A DNA stretch of 64,000 bases from Campylorhamphus procurvoides. Taxonomy: Eukaryota; Chordata; Aves; Passeriformes; Dendrocolaptidae. The position numbers were made by a program, and so were the translations under genes. The notes under the pieces were generated by a model that did not search any database, had not been told where the DNA came from, and was given only the letters and a program-made list of their open reading frames with translations. The stretch covers positions 587,013-651,012 of the forward strand of contig WBMV01001245.1 in the NCBI GenBank assembly GCA_013396655.1, in the 5' to 3' direction. This document shows positions 13,085-25,900 of this stretch, in pieces; position 1 is the stretch's first letter; every line of letters starts with the position of its first letter.

Positions 13085-13520
13085 CCAGTGACCAGATGGT
13101 CCCCACTGTACCCCCTGTACCCCTCACTCACAGTCAGACCAGGTTTCCATGCCCACGTCACCCCAGGTTTCCCACAGTGGAGTCTCAGACATCTGGATGC
13201 TTAAAATAATTTAATCATGCTACAACAACAGAGTAACAGCTCAAGCTGATGTCTCTGAGGAGAGATCCCGAAAAAAGGTACTGCCCAGGCTTTTACACCT
13301 TCACAGTCTGTGCGCATCTGGGGTCTTCCCAGTCTTCCCTCTGAGTCCTCTGCTCTTCCTGGGTCTCTCAGTGTGCAGCCCCTGCTCGGGCCACAGGTCC
13401 CCAAGCCTTTTGACCCTGAAGCTCGAACTGCAGCTGCACACCCAGCTGCCTACACTGAATAGACCCCTCAACACAGAGGGACTGGCTTCATCACTTACTT
13501 CAGTGGGCCTTTAATCCACT
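13085..13520 (-). mobile_element. Possible solo LTR of an endogenous retrovirus-like element
   Basis: A GC-richer block in AT-rich surroundings. Read on the minus strand it shows an LTR-like promoter-to-polyadenylation order: a TATA-like GTGTAAAAG at about 13292-13300, then ATTAAA at 13210-13215, followed by a GC-rich downstream part. The gap of roughly 80 bases between these signals suits a short R region. No gag, pol or env frame lies next to it, so a solo LTR is the simplest reading. I could not fix the TG...CA ends or a target duplication, and I do not know the family. It could instead be another GC-rich repeat. Confidence 0.4.
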
Positions 13521-15494
13521 GCCTTGATCTTCCTTATCTGGAGCTTTATACATTACAACCACGCGACACAGAAATCAGTTGTAGTAAAATTACTGGTCTC
13601 CATTAGTCTGTCTATGGGATTTTCCTGTCCATTTTGCAGGAAGATTCTTCTGATGGATTGTGATCAACACAGGGGTGGTAATCTCAGATTACACAGGGTT
13701 CATCATTAAAAGAATGCCCTCGAGGACAGCAGTTGACTACCCTCTGAAGCCCTGACAAGATGGGTTTTTCACAAAAGAAGATAGAAAAATGTATCCTTTT
13801 CTGTTCTCCCACAAAGGTCAGTTCTACAGCCTAAAATGAAATATTTGCATGTCCCAAGATTTATAAAATACTTGAATAAAAGTGCAGAGGCTTGAACACT
13901 AATGGATTCTTCTTTTGTATACATAAATTGACTACAATAAAGGGGATTGGAATTATGTTTTCCATCTCTATCTGGAAAATTAAGTTACAAATTTTGGTTA
14001 ATAATTAGATGGTGATTTGTGGAAAGAACTTTTCATTATTATGAGATCTAAAGAGCACATACCCTTTTTTTAAAATTTCCTAACTGTAAGATGGAAAATA
14101 ACTAGCTTTCCCTATACTACTTTGGGTTTGTGTGGGGTTTGTTTTGCCTTTGGGTGTTTTTTGTTGTTGCTGCTGTTTGGTTGGGTTTTTTTATTGGAAT
14201 GGAAGCAAACTCTCCTTTCTACAAGATAGACTTAATCTTTTATGAACACAAAGAATCCAAATACTATTGTATATTTTGACTGATGAATCAAGAAAAACAA
14301 CTCGTTCATCACGTTTTTTCCTCCCCTTTATCTTGTGCAAAGAATGCAAAGAGTCCTTCAGTACTATCTTTTCAAGGTGTTGTGGGGCACACACTGCCAC
14401 CTTTATTTATATTCTGGGAGAAAAACTGAAGAACTGTTTTGCAAAAAGATCTAGAATTATTGTTCCTGTGAAACACCCCATATCTCCCCTAACAGAAACA
14501 GAGCTCAGCTGAGCTGGTTTTGTATTTCTAATGGAACTAAAAGCAGAAATAATAGGAAAAAAATCACAGGAGAGGGTGATTTATTTCCCATAGGATTTCC
14601 CATAAGATTGGGAGTTTTGTCTCCCCAGCTCAAGAGACTCTGTGATACACATCCAAACAGGTTAGCACTTCATATTTTTTCAGTTCCTGCTATAAAAATA
14701 TCAAGCTCAGAGTTGACCTGGTTTTTAGCAGAGTAGTGGGACGTCCATGCAGAAGCACACAGGGAGAATCGGAACTCGACAGCTTCTCTCAGAAGTGTAA
14801 AAGCTCAAAACGTGGCTCCTGGCCCTTCCCTAGGGAGCATTATTAGGGTCTATAGGATGCAACCTGTACAATCAGCTCTGTCACAGCTGCAGAGTTGTAC
14901 CCATTTGCAATGTGATTCCTTGTGTGCCACTCGCGGTGGCTCATTCTGCAGTTACCTAGTGGTACCCACAGAGGGTACTCACGGATAACCCAGAAGTGAA
15001 GGATACCACGACTGGAGCACTGCTTCTTGCTTACCTGCAGAAGCCACAGTTTACAGCCTGTAAATTTGCTTTCAGGAACATGAAAAAGACATATCGGGAC
15101 TTGTAAAGAGTTTTCATTTCAGGTTTACAATAATCTCCCTTAATCCAAAACTATTTAGATTGAAAATCTTGTTGCTGTAACTTACTTACACCAAACTGTA
15201 GGGATGGAGACGTGCTCCATGTATCCCCTCCAGCTCCTTGCATCCTCTACTCTAACTGAGTGAGCCAAGTGTCAAATCTTTCCAATTCAGATACAGAGTC
15301 ACTCACATCTCAGAGTATTAAATAGACACTCCTTAGAAAACAAACTTCATAGTCTATGGTGCCAAGCCCAAGATCTGTATTTAACCTTCTGCTTTCCCCA
15401 GAATCTCCACAATACAAACTTTATTTTCCAAACCTCCTAGTACTTATTACAGCATAAGCAGGTGGGCATGTGTGTTTATGGGACTCTGACAGAT
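13521..15494. other. Unique DNA, no gene seen
   Basis: No gene is recognised. A T- and G-rich patch lies at about 14120-14190. The stretch 14700-15070 is richer in CG dinucleotides than its surroundings and might be an unrecognised repeat, but it has no diagnostic motif. Confidence 0.5.
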
Positions 15495-15590
15495 CCTTTT
15501 GGAACACAACCCTGTTTTTNCATAGTGTGGTTATTTCTCAGTCATCTACAATACAGACCAGAAACTTTTCTATCCTTAAAAGTCAGGGGC
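15495..15590. repeat. Related segment pair, copy B, with single N at the junction
   Basis: The 25 bases before the N at 15520 match 12037-12061. The bases directly after the N match 12820 onward for about 70 bp. The N therefore stands where copy A has 758 bp. This may be a true deletion, an unresolved assembly gap written as one N, or a misjoin. Confidence 0.7.
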
Positions 15591-17504
15591 TCAATCTGCA
15601 CACAAATCATGCTCTTTTATTTAATTATCTGGGGAAACAGGAAGCTTAGTGGAGCCTTTGCAATTTTATTATAGGAATATAGAAACTCTATCTGCAGCAG
15701 ACGAAATCTGTAAAGTAATCATTACATAGGTGCCACAGTAGGACCAGGAGGGAAGTGTCCTTCAAAATCATGGAAACCATTGTAATTGCCTAAAAGTATA
15801 AACAATGAGATGTACTAGAACTCAGAAACCTCGAGGTAACTGAGCACTCCCCTACAACATTCTCACAGGCAGCATAAATGCTGCAAAAATGAGGGAGTAA
15901 GTAGAGAAGTACTATATCTTAGTTTTGCCCAGCAAGCAGCCAGAAAAGACATTGCAGATTATCTCTGGCCTTCAAACACTCATGTTTGGACTGGGAAGGA
16001 CTGATAGGGTTGGCATGTATGACTGTTCCCACACACTGATTCAGACAACGCTGGAGAAATGAGAAATACTTGGTCAGTGTGGTGCTTGCTGGTTTGAAGG
16101 CATAACAAAATGAAGTACAGAAGTTAATGTGGACATGGAAGCTACAGACACACCATGCAAGTTAACTTGTCTTCTACAGAACTATGCAGGTATCACTTGT
16201 TACAGGGTTTTTAATCTACTCTCCACAGGCACTTTTGTGGTCAGCATCATTTCACTGTGAAGAGGAGAAGGACAGGGAGTGATGCTTGAACTCATCCTGA
16301 GGACAAGCATCCAGACAGTTTAGGTTTACCCCATTGTTAGCACAGTGGAGACAGAGCTGAAATGTCCCAGCGGTGACAAGCGCCTGCTGCTGAGAAACTG
16401 GGTATCCCCTAATTCAGTGGTTTGAAGTGATCACTAAGTAGGTTAAAGGAGGCAGCTGAAGCTTGTAGAAAGCAGGGTAATGTGGGTGTACAGACAGGTG
16501 CTTGCCTTTGAAAGGTCAGGGGCAAGTAGACAAGCTCAGCAAACCCCACTCTTGGCTAAAAATAAAACAGCAGAACAAAGAAATCTATTCTTGTTCTGTC
16601 AGCACTGATTTCTAGTGCAATTGTCAAAAGCTTTCATTTTATAAATGGATTACTTGACTTTTGAAGCTCTCAGGAGATCCCACATCTTGCAGCTGGCTGT
16701 GTCTAGGTAACTGCATTACAAAGAGGCCCAAAGTAACTCCTGTATCTACACAGGACACAGTAGCTTGACATCAACTTCCACATATTTTGCAGCTTCTTTG
16801 CTGTTTAAGTACCTGAGCTAACAGGCTGAGGGTCAGCTAATAAAAAAATTCTAATTATTTTCAAGCCTAGACTCTTAAAATTAGAGAAAATCCACTTTTA
16901 CTGAAAGAAGTTGAAGGTTCTTGTGAGTCAGCCACAAAGATAACATTGAGGATGTTTATGGAATCCTAAGCAAAGACTGGGGATTCAGAGCTGGGACAGA
17001 CCAGGTCCTCAGTGACGTCTCTTTTCAGGACAGAACCAGCATCTATTAGGATAAAATCTGGGCCTTCATATTTGGGCCATCTCACAGGCCCAATACATCA
17101 TTGAAAAATTTTACTTTAGTCCTAAGCATGTCTTAGGTGAGCAGCCAGCAGCAGAGTCAGTGATCATAGGTATTGACTGAAAATTTGGGAATAAACACTT
17201 AACTCAAACTTTTCCTACCAATCTGATAAAACCAGAGAGTGAACATAGTCTTCTCTGCCACAGTCACGCATAAAGCAAATGGCCAAGTTGGGAAAATTCT
17301 TACGAGACCCACACATCTGAAATGTGTACAGAAGCAGAGTGGTAGGGACTTCTGAAATATGTTGGTGATCCATATTTTTGAGTAATTGCACACAAACTGT
17401 TGGGATACAGTTTGGATAGGTGGAGAGAAAGGGGAATAAGTAAGGGGCTGCATTGCTCGGGCCAAAGGGTGAGGGATGTGATCAGCAGTACAAACAAGTG
17501 GCCA
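15591..17504. other. Unique DNA, no gene seen
   Basis: No coding exon, RNA gene or named repeat is recognised. Composition is moderately balanced between about 16000 and 16560. Short frames here carry no domain signature. Confidence 0.5.
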
Positions 17505-18185
17505 GTTAGGAGACATGCTCCTCAGGGTTCAATACTGTTTGGCACTTTTCATAATGAGTGAACAATAGGGTAGAGAGCAGTCTCAGAAACATTCACAGTA
17601 TATTTGTGGGAGCATTTAGATACTGGAGGAAAGGATTGCTATTCAAAGGGACCTTGGCAGGTAGGAGAGGGCAGCTGATGGACACCTCACAAAGTTAAAC
17701 AGAGTGAAATGCAAAGTCCTGCAGGAAAGGTGCAATGGTCCACACAGTGGTGCAGACCAGGAACTGACTGGACTGGCTAGAGGTTCTCAGAATGTTGTTG
17801 GACAAAGGGCAGAACATGTGTGAGTGGTGCGCCCTCACAGCAAAGAAGACCAACTGCAGACTGGGCTGTCTGAGCAAGTACACAGTCAGTAGGCTGAGAA
17901 AGACATTATTCTCCTCACTCAGGCCACATCTGCAGTACTGACGAGCCCAAAACTGAAGGCAACACAAGACAGACATTGACACCTTGAAACAAGTCTAGCA
18001 AACAGCTTCAAGATGGTTGGGGCCTAGAACACAGCACATACAAAGAGAGGCTGAAGGAGGTGTGTTTGCTGTGCCATGAGAAAGTTCAGTCTGGCTCTTC
18101 ACACTGGCTACTGGTCCCTAATGCAAAGGCATAGAGAAGGTAGGGCTTGACTGTTCTCAGGGATAAAATAAGAAGAAAAGGATAC
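17505..18185 (+). mobile_element. CR1 LINE, degraded ORF2 3' end
   Basis: A sense-strand CR1 copy with many substitutions. The block near 17683-17725 (GACACCTCACAAAGTTAAAC, then GAAATGCAAAGTCCTGCAGG) corresponds to the CR1 segment encoding ...FNKxKCKVLH. The block at about 17920-17950 (GGCCACATCTGCAGTACTGA) corresponds to the ...RPHLEYCVQFW segment. A C-terminal block resembling ...YKERLKE is at about 18038-18056. The frame is broken throughout, and the copy ends before the 3' UTR octamers. It is older than the 29675 copy. Confidence 0.8.
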
Positions 18186-20629
18186 AAGTTAATGTGATTT
18201 CTGTATTTATATTATATATAAGGTACTAGCACTTTTGGTTTCAGTGAGACCAATTTTTCTAATTATATTTCTTGAGTATTAGCAACAACAAAAAATTAAA
18301 ACTATGCCACTCTGCAAGAGTAAGGCAACCAGAACCTGATTCTTGATTTAAAATGCTATTTATCATAACCGCAGTTAGCTTAATTTTTTTATAAAGCATG
18401 AAATCAAGGAAGATAAGTTTCATGCAAGCTCATGATGACAGTCATATAAGAAGGACAACTCAGTCCAGTTGGATTTATGAAGTTATAACAGTTTAATTAA
18501 GCTGTGGTCAAATGTAACCATTACTCAACTAAATTAGAGGGTAACTCTAAGATAATTTTTTTCCTAAAAATTATACCTTCCATCTGCAAGAAAGAGGCCC
18601 TGTTAAACAATAATGGGCTCATGTATAGCAATTGCAGCTATATCACAAGGATGCTGTTACTCTGTGAAACAAAGCAGAAAAGTCTGCTTTTAAAGCCATA
18701 TCACTTATGCACACGGAACAAAGACATGATGACCTTTAATATGTCTGTTCAAAATTAACTCCAAGACCACTGCTGAACTGTCTTACTAGGGGCTTACATG
18801 AACTCCTCCTCCACTGACAGGAGGAAACAGGAAGGACATCTATGAATGTGTTTGCTCTCTTGGTAACTATGCAGATGTCTGGCATACCCTGGTACATAAA
18901 GAAATGATGTTTTGATTCTCAGCACTAGCTCCAGTCATGGAGCATACTCTAACATCCTGTCTATATGATCCATTAGAGCTCCTTTTCTCTCCCTCGGAGT
19001 TAATACATGCCCCAAAGAGCTTATTCCTGAAAATATCTTTCCATTCAGCAACATGGACACAGAGAACTGTGTTGTACTTCTGTATTGTATAAATATCTTC
19101 CTTAACTGCTGTTACATGCACAAGGTGTTTCACATCCAGTTCCTTCCCCTTTCCATTTATGCAGGAGCAGTGAACAAGATACCGCTCACATGGTTTGTGC
19201 TGCTGACTAGAAAGACATTTTTATTTTGCTGCTACTGGCTGCTTCAGTTACAGTGCTCAGAATTTCTGCATCGTGTTCCAGAAAAGACAAAGCACATGTC
19301 ATTGTCACCCCCACCAAACATACCCAGACATTCTGCGTCCCTGTGCCTGCAGAGAGTTTGCACAACACTACCAGAGGAGCATATCTTCCCTCTGTTCGCC
19401 ATCAACTTCAGAATGCCTGCTGAGGGGTAGTACAGGTTTGTTTTATCCTTGCATGTATCTTAATTTTTAATGTATACATGATTTTTGTGCATCAAATCAA
19501 AGATAATTCCCTTGGTGAGCAGGTTTGAGTGAAGAATTCAAGTTCTGTTGTGCCTATATTCATAAAATATCTAGAAAGAGTTCTGAACTTAACATCAGCC
19601 CCTATGAAACTAGCCTTTGCAGGAAACTTAACAGCCTAAGAGCTTTGACTGATTGTTCCTAAAAGCAGGAAAAGAGGAAGTCCTCTTCCACAAAGCATTG
19701 AACCTCCTCAGTACATAGAATATCCCATATTTAATGGTTTTTGCTCAGAAAAGGCTGTAAAAGCACAGCCTTTTTATTCATCAGTAAAGAGTATAAAGCA
19801 TAGCTAGATTTTCTGATGAAGCAAAAGTACAAAACTTACTACTTTTAAGAAACTTGCACACTGATCTATCAAAGAAAATGCAGTAACTGATGCCCTCTAC
19901 CAGCTCCCTATGGCAAAGTCAGCTTCTCATATTCACGTTTATTCAAAAATAGTAATTTCTGAGTTCTCTTTTGAAGAAGAATTTGAAAATATCTGTTTAG
20001 CAGACCTGAAGCATGGCTGAGCAGGCCAGATGGACACAGTTGAACCTAATCACTCAGAAATTCAGATTGGAAAAGTCTATTATTAATCCCTAGTCATTAG
20101 TCTGGTTATTTTAAGATGTGTTTGTCTTCATCTTACTATAACAAAATTTTGGTTTTGTAAGGGCTCTCTGCTTCATCTAGTCCAGGCATAAATTGTAAGT
20201 TTTATTTACCATATATCCAGGAGCTTCATCTTTGTACCAGGTGAATACCACTTAGCATATATGAAAACATACTGACTCAGAGGTTAGGCATAGGCATAAG
20301 TAGCTTCCCTACCTGTGTTTAATCCTCTGCTGGATTCACCCATGAAACTGGATCATTTCTACTTGTGACATAAATGAGAACTACCTTTATTTTATGGAAA
20401 CAACTTCAGAAACCATAGATACCAGGGATGATTTTTCTAGGAAGGTAGAACAGGTGACTTTTAGACTATTTCCACCTCTGTAAAAAAGAAAGATCGAGTC
20501 TATGCAGAAGAACTTGCAAGTACATATGAACAAATGTAAAAGGACTAAAACATCAATAAGAAGAATGAGAAAAACAATCTGTTCCTATAACCACTCTGAG
20601 AATCAGGGGAATTGAAAATACAAATTTAG
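18186..20629. other. Unique DNA, no gene seen
   Basis: No gene or interspersed repeat is recognised. Overlapping frames of 125 and 65 codons on the plus strand around 19053-19470 have no domain signature and look like chance. The only structure noted is the small perfect hairpin at 19749-19774. Confidence 0.5.
19749..19774. repeat. 10-bp perfect inverted repeat with 6-base loop
   Basis: Arms AAAAGGCTGT (19749-19758) and ACAGCCTTTT (19765-19774) are exact complements around AAAAGC. It resembles a bacterial terminator, but in this vertebrate setting no such role is implied. Confidence 0.9.
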
Positions 20630-20830
20630 AAAAGAAATTTAAGCTAGCTGGTATTGCTCAACTGCAGTGGTATGACTCACATGGCTGGATATCAGACTCA
20701 TTGGTTACAGACTATTTAAGAAAGACAGTGGGGATATTACATGGTTTAGAGTTGCAAATGATTCAGAGAGGTGGAACTGCGAATGTTTACTAATTCACGT
20801 ATTAAGTTATAAATCACAAAATGGGGTAAT
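20630..20830 (+). mobile_element. Ancient CR1 LINE, endonuclease-region remnant
   Basis: In one plus-strand frame, 20648-20730 reads GIAQLQWYDSHGWISD followed by a region like DYLRKT. This lines up with the CR1 endonuclease signature GITETWWDDSHDW...GYxLFRKD. The match keeps order and spacing but is diverged. It lies about 2 kb upstream of the reverse-transcriptase C-terminal remnant at 22080-22960. That spacing fits a single, nearly full-length ORF2 of an old insertion. Assignment is by eye. Confidence 0.5.
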
Positions 20831-22079
20831 GCTAAGACAATGTAATAGACTATTGAATAGGCAGAGGAAATAGAAATAGCAATTCCTCTCTTTGCTATAA
20901 TATTCAGGAAAAATGTGTCTATCTACAGACTGTTTAGGAGATTAAGGTACTGTGTAAGTACAAGTAGATCAGTTAGGTGAAACCATACTGATACTTTCCT
21001 CAGGTGGAAAAAGAATACAGTTATGATTTATATACATACTGGGTGTTTTAAAAGATCTGGTCTCTCAAAGCTGAAGACAAAAATTGAATAGAAAGAGATA
21101 TTCATGTAGAAAGAACTGTTAGGAATTACCTCTGCTGCTGCATGGTCTTTTCAGTATCACAGCAAGCAAGTACTTGAATTAGTTGAGCATGCCTCACCAA
21201 AACGTCTACTCCACTTACGCCATATATTACAGGCCACCCAAAATACACTGGTTTCTGCCAATCTGATATGCATGGGAATTCTTTCTTAACTTGTCACCTG
21301 GAGGACAAATTGATTTTGAGTACTTGAGAATATATTAAGCACCTACAAGATCTACTGCACCTTGACAAATATGCCTCCTGTATTTTTAGCGAGTTAGTAT
21401 TTATAGGAAGGCACTCTTTACCTTTTTCTGCAGCATATAAACAATGAAGGAAGAAAAAAAATCTCCTGCACCCCAGAGTGATCCGTAGAAATCTTGTAGA
21501 ATTCCCCGGATTGATACAATTTGGATTAACAACCAAAACAAATAGTGATCAAGAATCCTTCAAAAACATATTAAAGGCAACTAGAAATTAGTAAAATATG
21601 GCTTTCCTGAATGCTCTAAACTGATAATCAATACTAAAGGAGGCTGTAATTATAAATGTAATTATAAAAAACAACATCAAGAGGAATGAAGATACTTGTA
21701 ACAGCTGAGTATGCATGTGGGTATGGAAAACACTGTGCCACCAGGAAGTCTAATATTGGATAAAAACACAGATAAAGGAAAGAGGAAGTTAAAGACATCA
21801 CTGAAACTCGAAAGCCATTAGAATTAAAGACAAAAGGATAGAATTTCCTGAACTTACCACAGAAAAAAGTATTTAGCAAACAGTTATTAATGCGGTAAAA
21901 CTATTGAGCAAGTTAACGGTTCAAGGCCAACAACAGAATAATTTATACAACAATGTTTGTATTGAGTTTGGGGTGAAGCTGGATTTGAAATTAGTTCATT
22001 TTCCAGTGAAAATTACCTCATTTTTGTTCCAAAAAAATGTATTGAGAGAATCTTAAACACTGTAAATTGCATTTTTATA
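20831..22079 (+). mobile_element. Probable middle of the same ancient CR1
   Basis: Between the endonuclease-like and reverse-transcriptase-like remnants no block is clear enough to identify alone. The distance fits the central part of CR1 ORF2. Many substitutions, or an unrelated later insertion, could explain the lack of resemblance. Confidence 0.3.
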
Positions 22080-22960
22080 AACTTTAAAAATGGGAGGTTC
22101 ACAGCAATCACAGGCAAGATCATGGAAAAACTGTTCCATCAGAAAAGTATTGCAATGTTAAAACACAATAAAGGCAAAAAATCTTGGCTTGTGAAAGTTC
22201 TGTCTGGCTGATATATCAGAAAAAGTATTAGAGAAGGGGAAATAAGTGTTTCTTAATGCAACTAGTTCTTATTGATGAAAAGATATCCTAGCAATATCTG
22301 CATTTATCATTGAAGAGGCAAATGCGATGTGAACTGATCAGTTATATAGGCTGGCCCGGGCGACTTCTTAAGATATGTTTCAGCAACATCACTTTAATGC
22401 AGCTAAATGCTCCACCAGATACCTAGAAACACAACTGCAAGGAACGCTTTTAGGGTAGAGGGTTGTATCCTGGAAAGCAGCAACACTGAAAAGCATATTT
22501 AAGCATAGCTCTCTGTTCAAGAAGTTAAATGCAATGCACAGATGCATTAGCAGGAAACCTGAAGGTGGGAGTAGGAAAGTAATTTTATACAGAAATTACA
22601 GAGCTTCTCACTGCAATAATCTTACCAGATCTGGTATCAACATTTTCTTTTAATAAGAAAGCTGACAACTGTAAAAATTTACAGAGAGATCTGCAATAGT
22701 GATTCAAGGAATTACAATGAAAGATTGAGGAAGCTCAATTTATTTTGCTTGTTCAAAAGATGTTGTAAAATAGGCAGGGCAGAAAACTTTCCAGTAACAT
22801 CAGAGTCTGTGAGAGCATACTATGTCATGAAAAATACAATCGCTCCAGGCTAATAGAACATGGAAAAATTACCTGAACTCCAGACTTGTGAATAAAGAAA
22901 TTTCGAAGCATTTATTACTTTCTAAATTTCTGCTGGAAAATCAAAACACCTATGAATTTT
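22080..22960 (+). mobile_element. Ancient CR1 LINE, reverse-transcriptase C-terminal half and 3' region
   Basis: Block order matches CR1 ORF2 in sense orientation. GGCAAGATCATGGAAAAACTG at about 22111-22131 corresponds to the VPGKIMEQIL segment. A TGCAATAATCTTACCAGATC block at 22612-22631 corresponds to LEYCVQFW. GAAAGATTGAGGAAGCTCAATTTATTTTGC at about 22719-22748 corresponds to the ERLKELNLFCL segment followed by the LSKR turn. Stops interrupt every frame. Divergence is clearly higher than in the other copies, pointing to an insertion from an early amniote- or bird-wide CR1 lineage. Confidence 0.6.
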
Positions 22961-25900
22961 TGGATGGAACTAGCCAAAAAACAAATACTTCATATTTCAT
23001 ACAATTATCAAATGAAGATAATTCTGATAGACAGTGACTCCACAGTCTAGGAAAAAAAAATAAAAGCTAGACTTTGGGAAAAAAAATAATTCTTTTTTCT
23101 TTTGGCCTAGTTTTGAAAATACAGGAGATTTCACCAATCTTCCACATTTTGAAGAGCTCCTTGTCACACATCTTGAGAAATGGAAGAGAATTTTAGTCAA
23201 TTGATGTATAACTAATCAATTTATACGCTGATAATATATCATATTCAGATCTTTCATTTGTAAAAATAAAGCTCTATATTACCTGAGTTAAAGGGGAAGT
23301 AGCTACCACTGTTCTGATCATTCAGGACAGGTCATTATTTGCTTACAAGGTGAGTCCTGCTACCTTTCCTGTAATGGCAATATTGTCCACACCAACTGTA
23401 TTGTTACTTCATTGCATTTTGGTGAGTTAAATTTACTCCCATTCTTAAAAATGTCTTAATTTTCCCTGGAGCAGAATTAGCATGCCTATAGCAAAAAAAT
23501 TGCAAAAGTATGCAGGAAGAATATGAAGTTATTCAGTGTAGGACTTGTAAAACAGCCATAGGATCTTGGATTTGCAGTCAGATGCCTGGAAACATAAGTA
23601 ATCATAATCCACAGGGGGAAAACAGGAGAAAGCAGTCTTTTGTGGACATCGCAAAGGAAAATCTTGTAAGAAACACTTTCTTTCATGATTTTTCCACTCT
23701 CAGGATCTGAAAGCTAAGACAGGAATTAATTGTTTGAATTTGCTTATGGATGTCAGCTGCTACTCATTTAATAACCACTTTCACAAGCAATGAAAGAGCA
23801 GTGAATATGTGACTGAGAGTGAGCCAGGTTCTTTTATCAGGTACAGCAACATAAATTCTGGATTAGTTTACTTACAAATCAGAGTAACCAAGTGCAGTAT
23901 TCATTTTATCATACTTTTGTTTCTGAAAACTTTCTGTATCTTACAAGTCCTTGAAAACCTTCTTGAATTATTTTCTTAAGAAAATGTCACTGCAGAAACG
24001 TAAGATACAAGCCTGTGAAGGCATATTAGCTGTATCCCTGCACAAACAAAAGAACATAAATTCTTCCTGAAAATTGTATCTTGTTGAAATTCATAGTCTG
24101 AGACTACAGAACAATTTCTGTGATGACTTTGAAGAGTGACTCATTTCTGTTTTGCTGGGAAGTGGCAAATTTTTTGGTTTTTACTATTTTTCACTCTATA
24201 TTTTAGTGAATTTTTTGTTGGCATATTTATCACTGCTTATTTCCTGTCCTGTAGGGAAAAATACATCTGTGATCCTTTCTTACTTCTTCTAAAGCATATG
24301 GGTTTAGATAAGCAATGAAAAGGAAGATGACATATATTTAAAAATAAAAAAAATTTAAAAAAAAAACCCACCAAAAAACCAAACATGAAAATGTTCATTA
24401 GTAATCTTTCAAAGTGAGATAACATGATGGTTTTCCTCTGTAGGAAATAGCATAAAAGTATCCGTGAAAAATTATCCGCTGAGAGTGCAATCACATGATT
24501 CCCACGGGGAAGGAAAAAGCCTGGTTGTTTTAGGTCACAGTTCAAGGGACAGAGCAGTTGATGTCTGTATCCCATCAAAGTTGAGAGCTTGAATTGCACT
24601 ATATAGACATTCTAAACTTATACCACAATGATAAGGTGTGACTGCATGGTTGGGCCACAAAGATAAGGAAAAATCCCAAAGATTTTGTATGTAAAATTGC
24701 TTCTGGGAAAAGCACATTATTAATAATATAGCATTTTTTGTTTTCAAATTTTAGCTGAAATATATTACTGCAAGGGGTAGCATTTGTGCAAGTGGCTGTG
24801 ATAGCACTCTCAGAGACATGCATCTCCAATTTTTCTCCTATTTAAGAAAATAGTTTCACATGAAAGTACTACAAAAGCTTGAAGAACATTTCTTTTTAAA
24901 TGGAAACAATCAATGAAAGAAACTAATTGGGAAAAAATATGGAGGTTATGTCATATGATTTCCTCCATATGGATTTTAGGTGGCACTGAAGATTATTTAA
25001 CAATATATTATGAAATAAAATTGAGGACCATGTGGTGTTATCATCAGTTGTTTAATTGTATAAAACTTCCATTTGAATAACAAAGTAAAATTATGGTAGT
25101 TATGTTCCTTATGAACTTTGGTAAACAAGAATTGATATTTCCACTGAAAATACATCAACTGCTCATGTTCAGCTGATCCATGGCTGGCTGGCAGGAGCAC
25201 ATTTCCATGGAGGTCTCTGGCACATATTTTCCTGACCATGGGCCCATTATTTTTGGAAGTCTGCAAAGAAAAGGCAAGGCCCTGGGGTGACCTCTGTTCC
25301 CTGAGTCACCTCTTTTCTAGTCTCACAGCATTGATTGTCTCAAGCACTGCTGTCTGTGAAAGCTGAGGTTCAGTTCATGCTTATTCTCTGGTAGAAATTT
25401 CTCCTAATCCAGAAGTAAAACTGATTTATTTGGTTATAGTTCCTTTCTTGGCACTGTAAAATATTTATCAAGGACTCTCAGAGAAAAGAAGGGAAATCAG
25501 AGTAACAGGGGAAGTGAGATGGTCTGTGCAGGAACAGCTTGAGATCAGCCAACATTCCTCAGCCACTAAATGTCTGCCTCCACAGGTTCAGCTCTGCTGA
25601 ATGCAGTGTCCTTTGCCATGGACTCTCACCCTGCTTCCGTCTCCATTGAGTGGGTGTAAGGAGTTAATGAAGAGAGGAAAGGGAAAAAAACACAACTACA
25701 ACACTAATGCTGGAATGAAGGATGTTGAAGGGTCAGTTTGTGATACAGTGAAAAAGGTAAGGATCTTGTCTACCTAATTAGTGGTTCTGTTCTGGTAACA
25801 GGTACATTGGTTTGCCAGTTTCAGTTTGATTTTTGCATAATTGCTAAGAGATTTTCTTTCAGAACCTCCTGCCAGCTCTCCCTCTTCAACACTGTGTAAG

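Noticed and set aside
12014..18410. Shared TTTTTTTATAAAGCAT at about 12015 and 18386
   Set aside because: The match is AT-rich and flanking bases do not align, so chance is likely.
19053..19470. Three overlapping plus-strand frames of 65-125 codons
   Set aside because: Mutually overlapping in different frames, no domains, no start context or exon signals.
19749..19780. Bacterial-type terminator
   Set aside because: The window is vertebrate nuclear DNA by its CR1 and SINE content, so the hairpin plus T run is not evidence of intrinsic termination.
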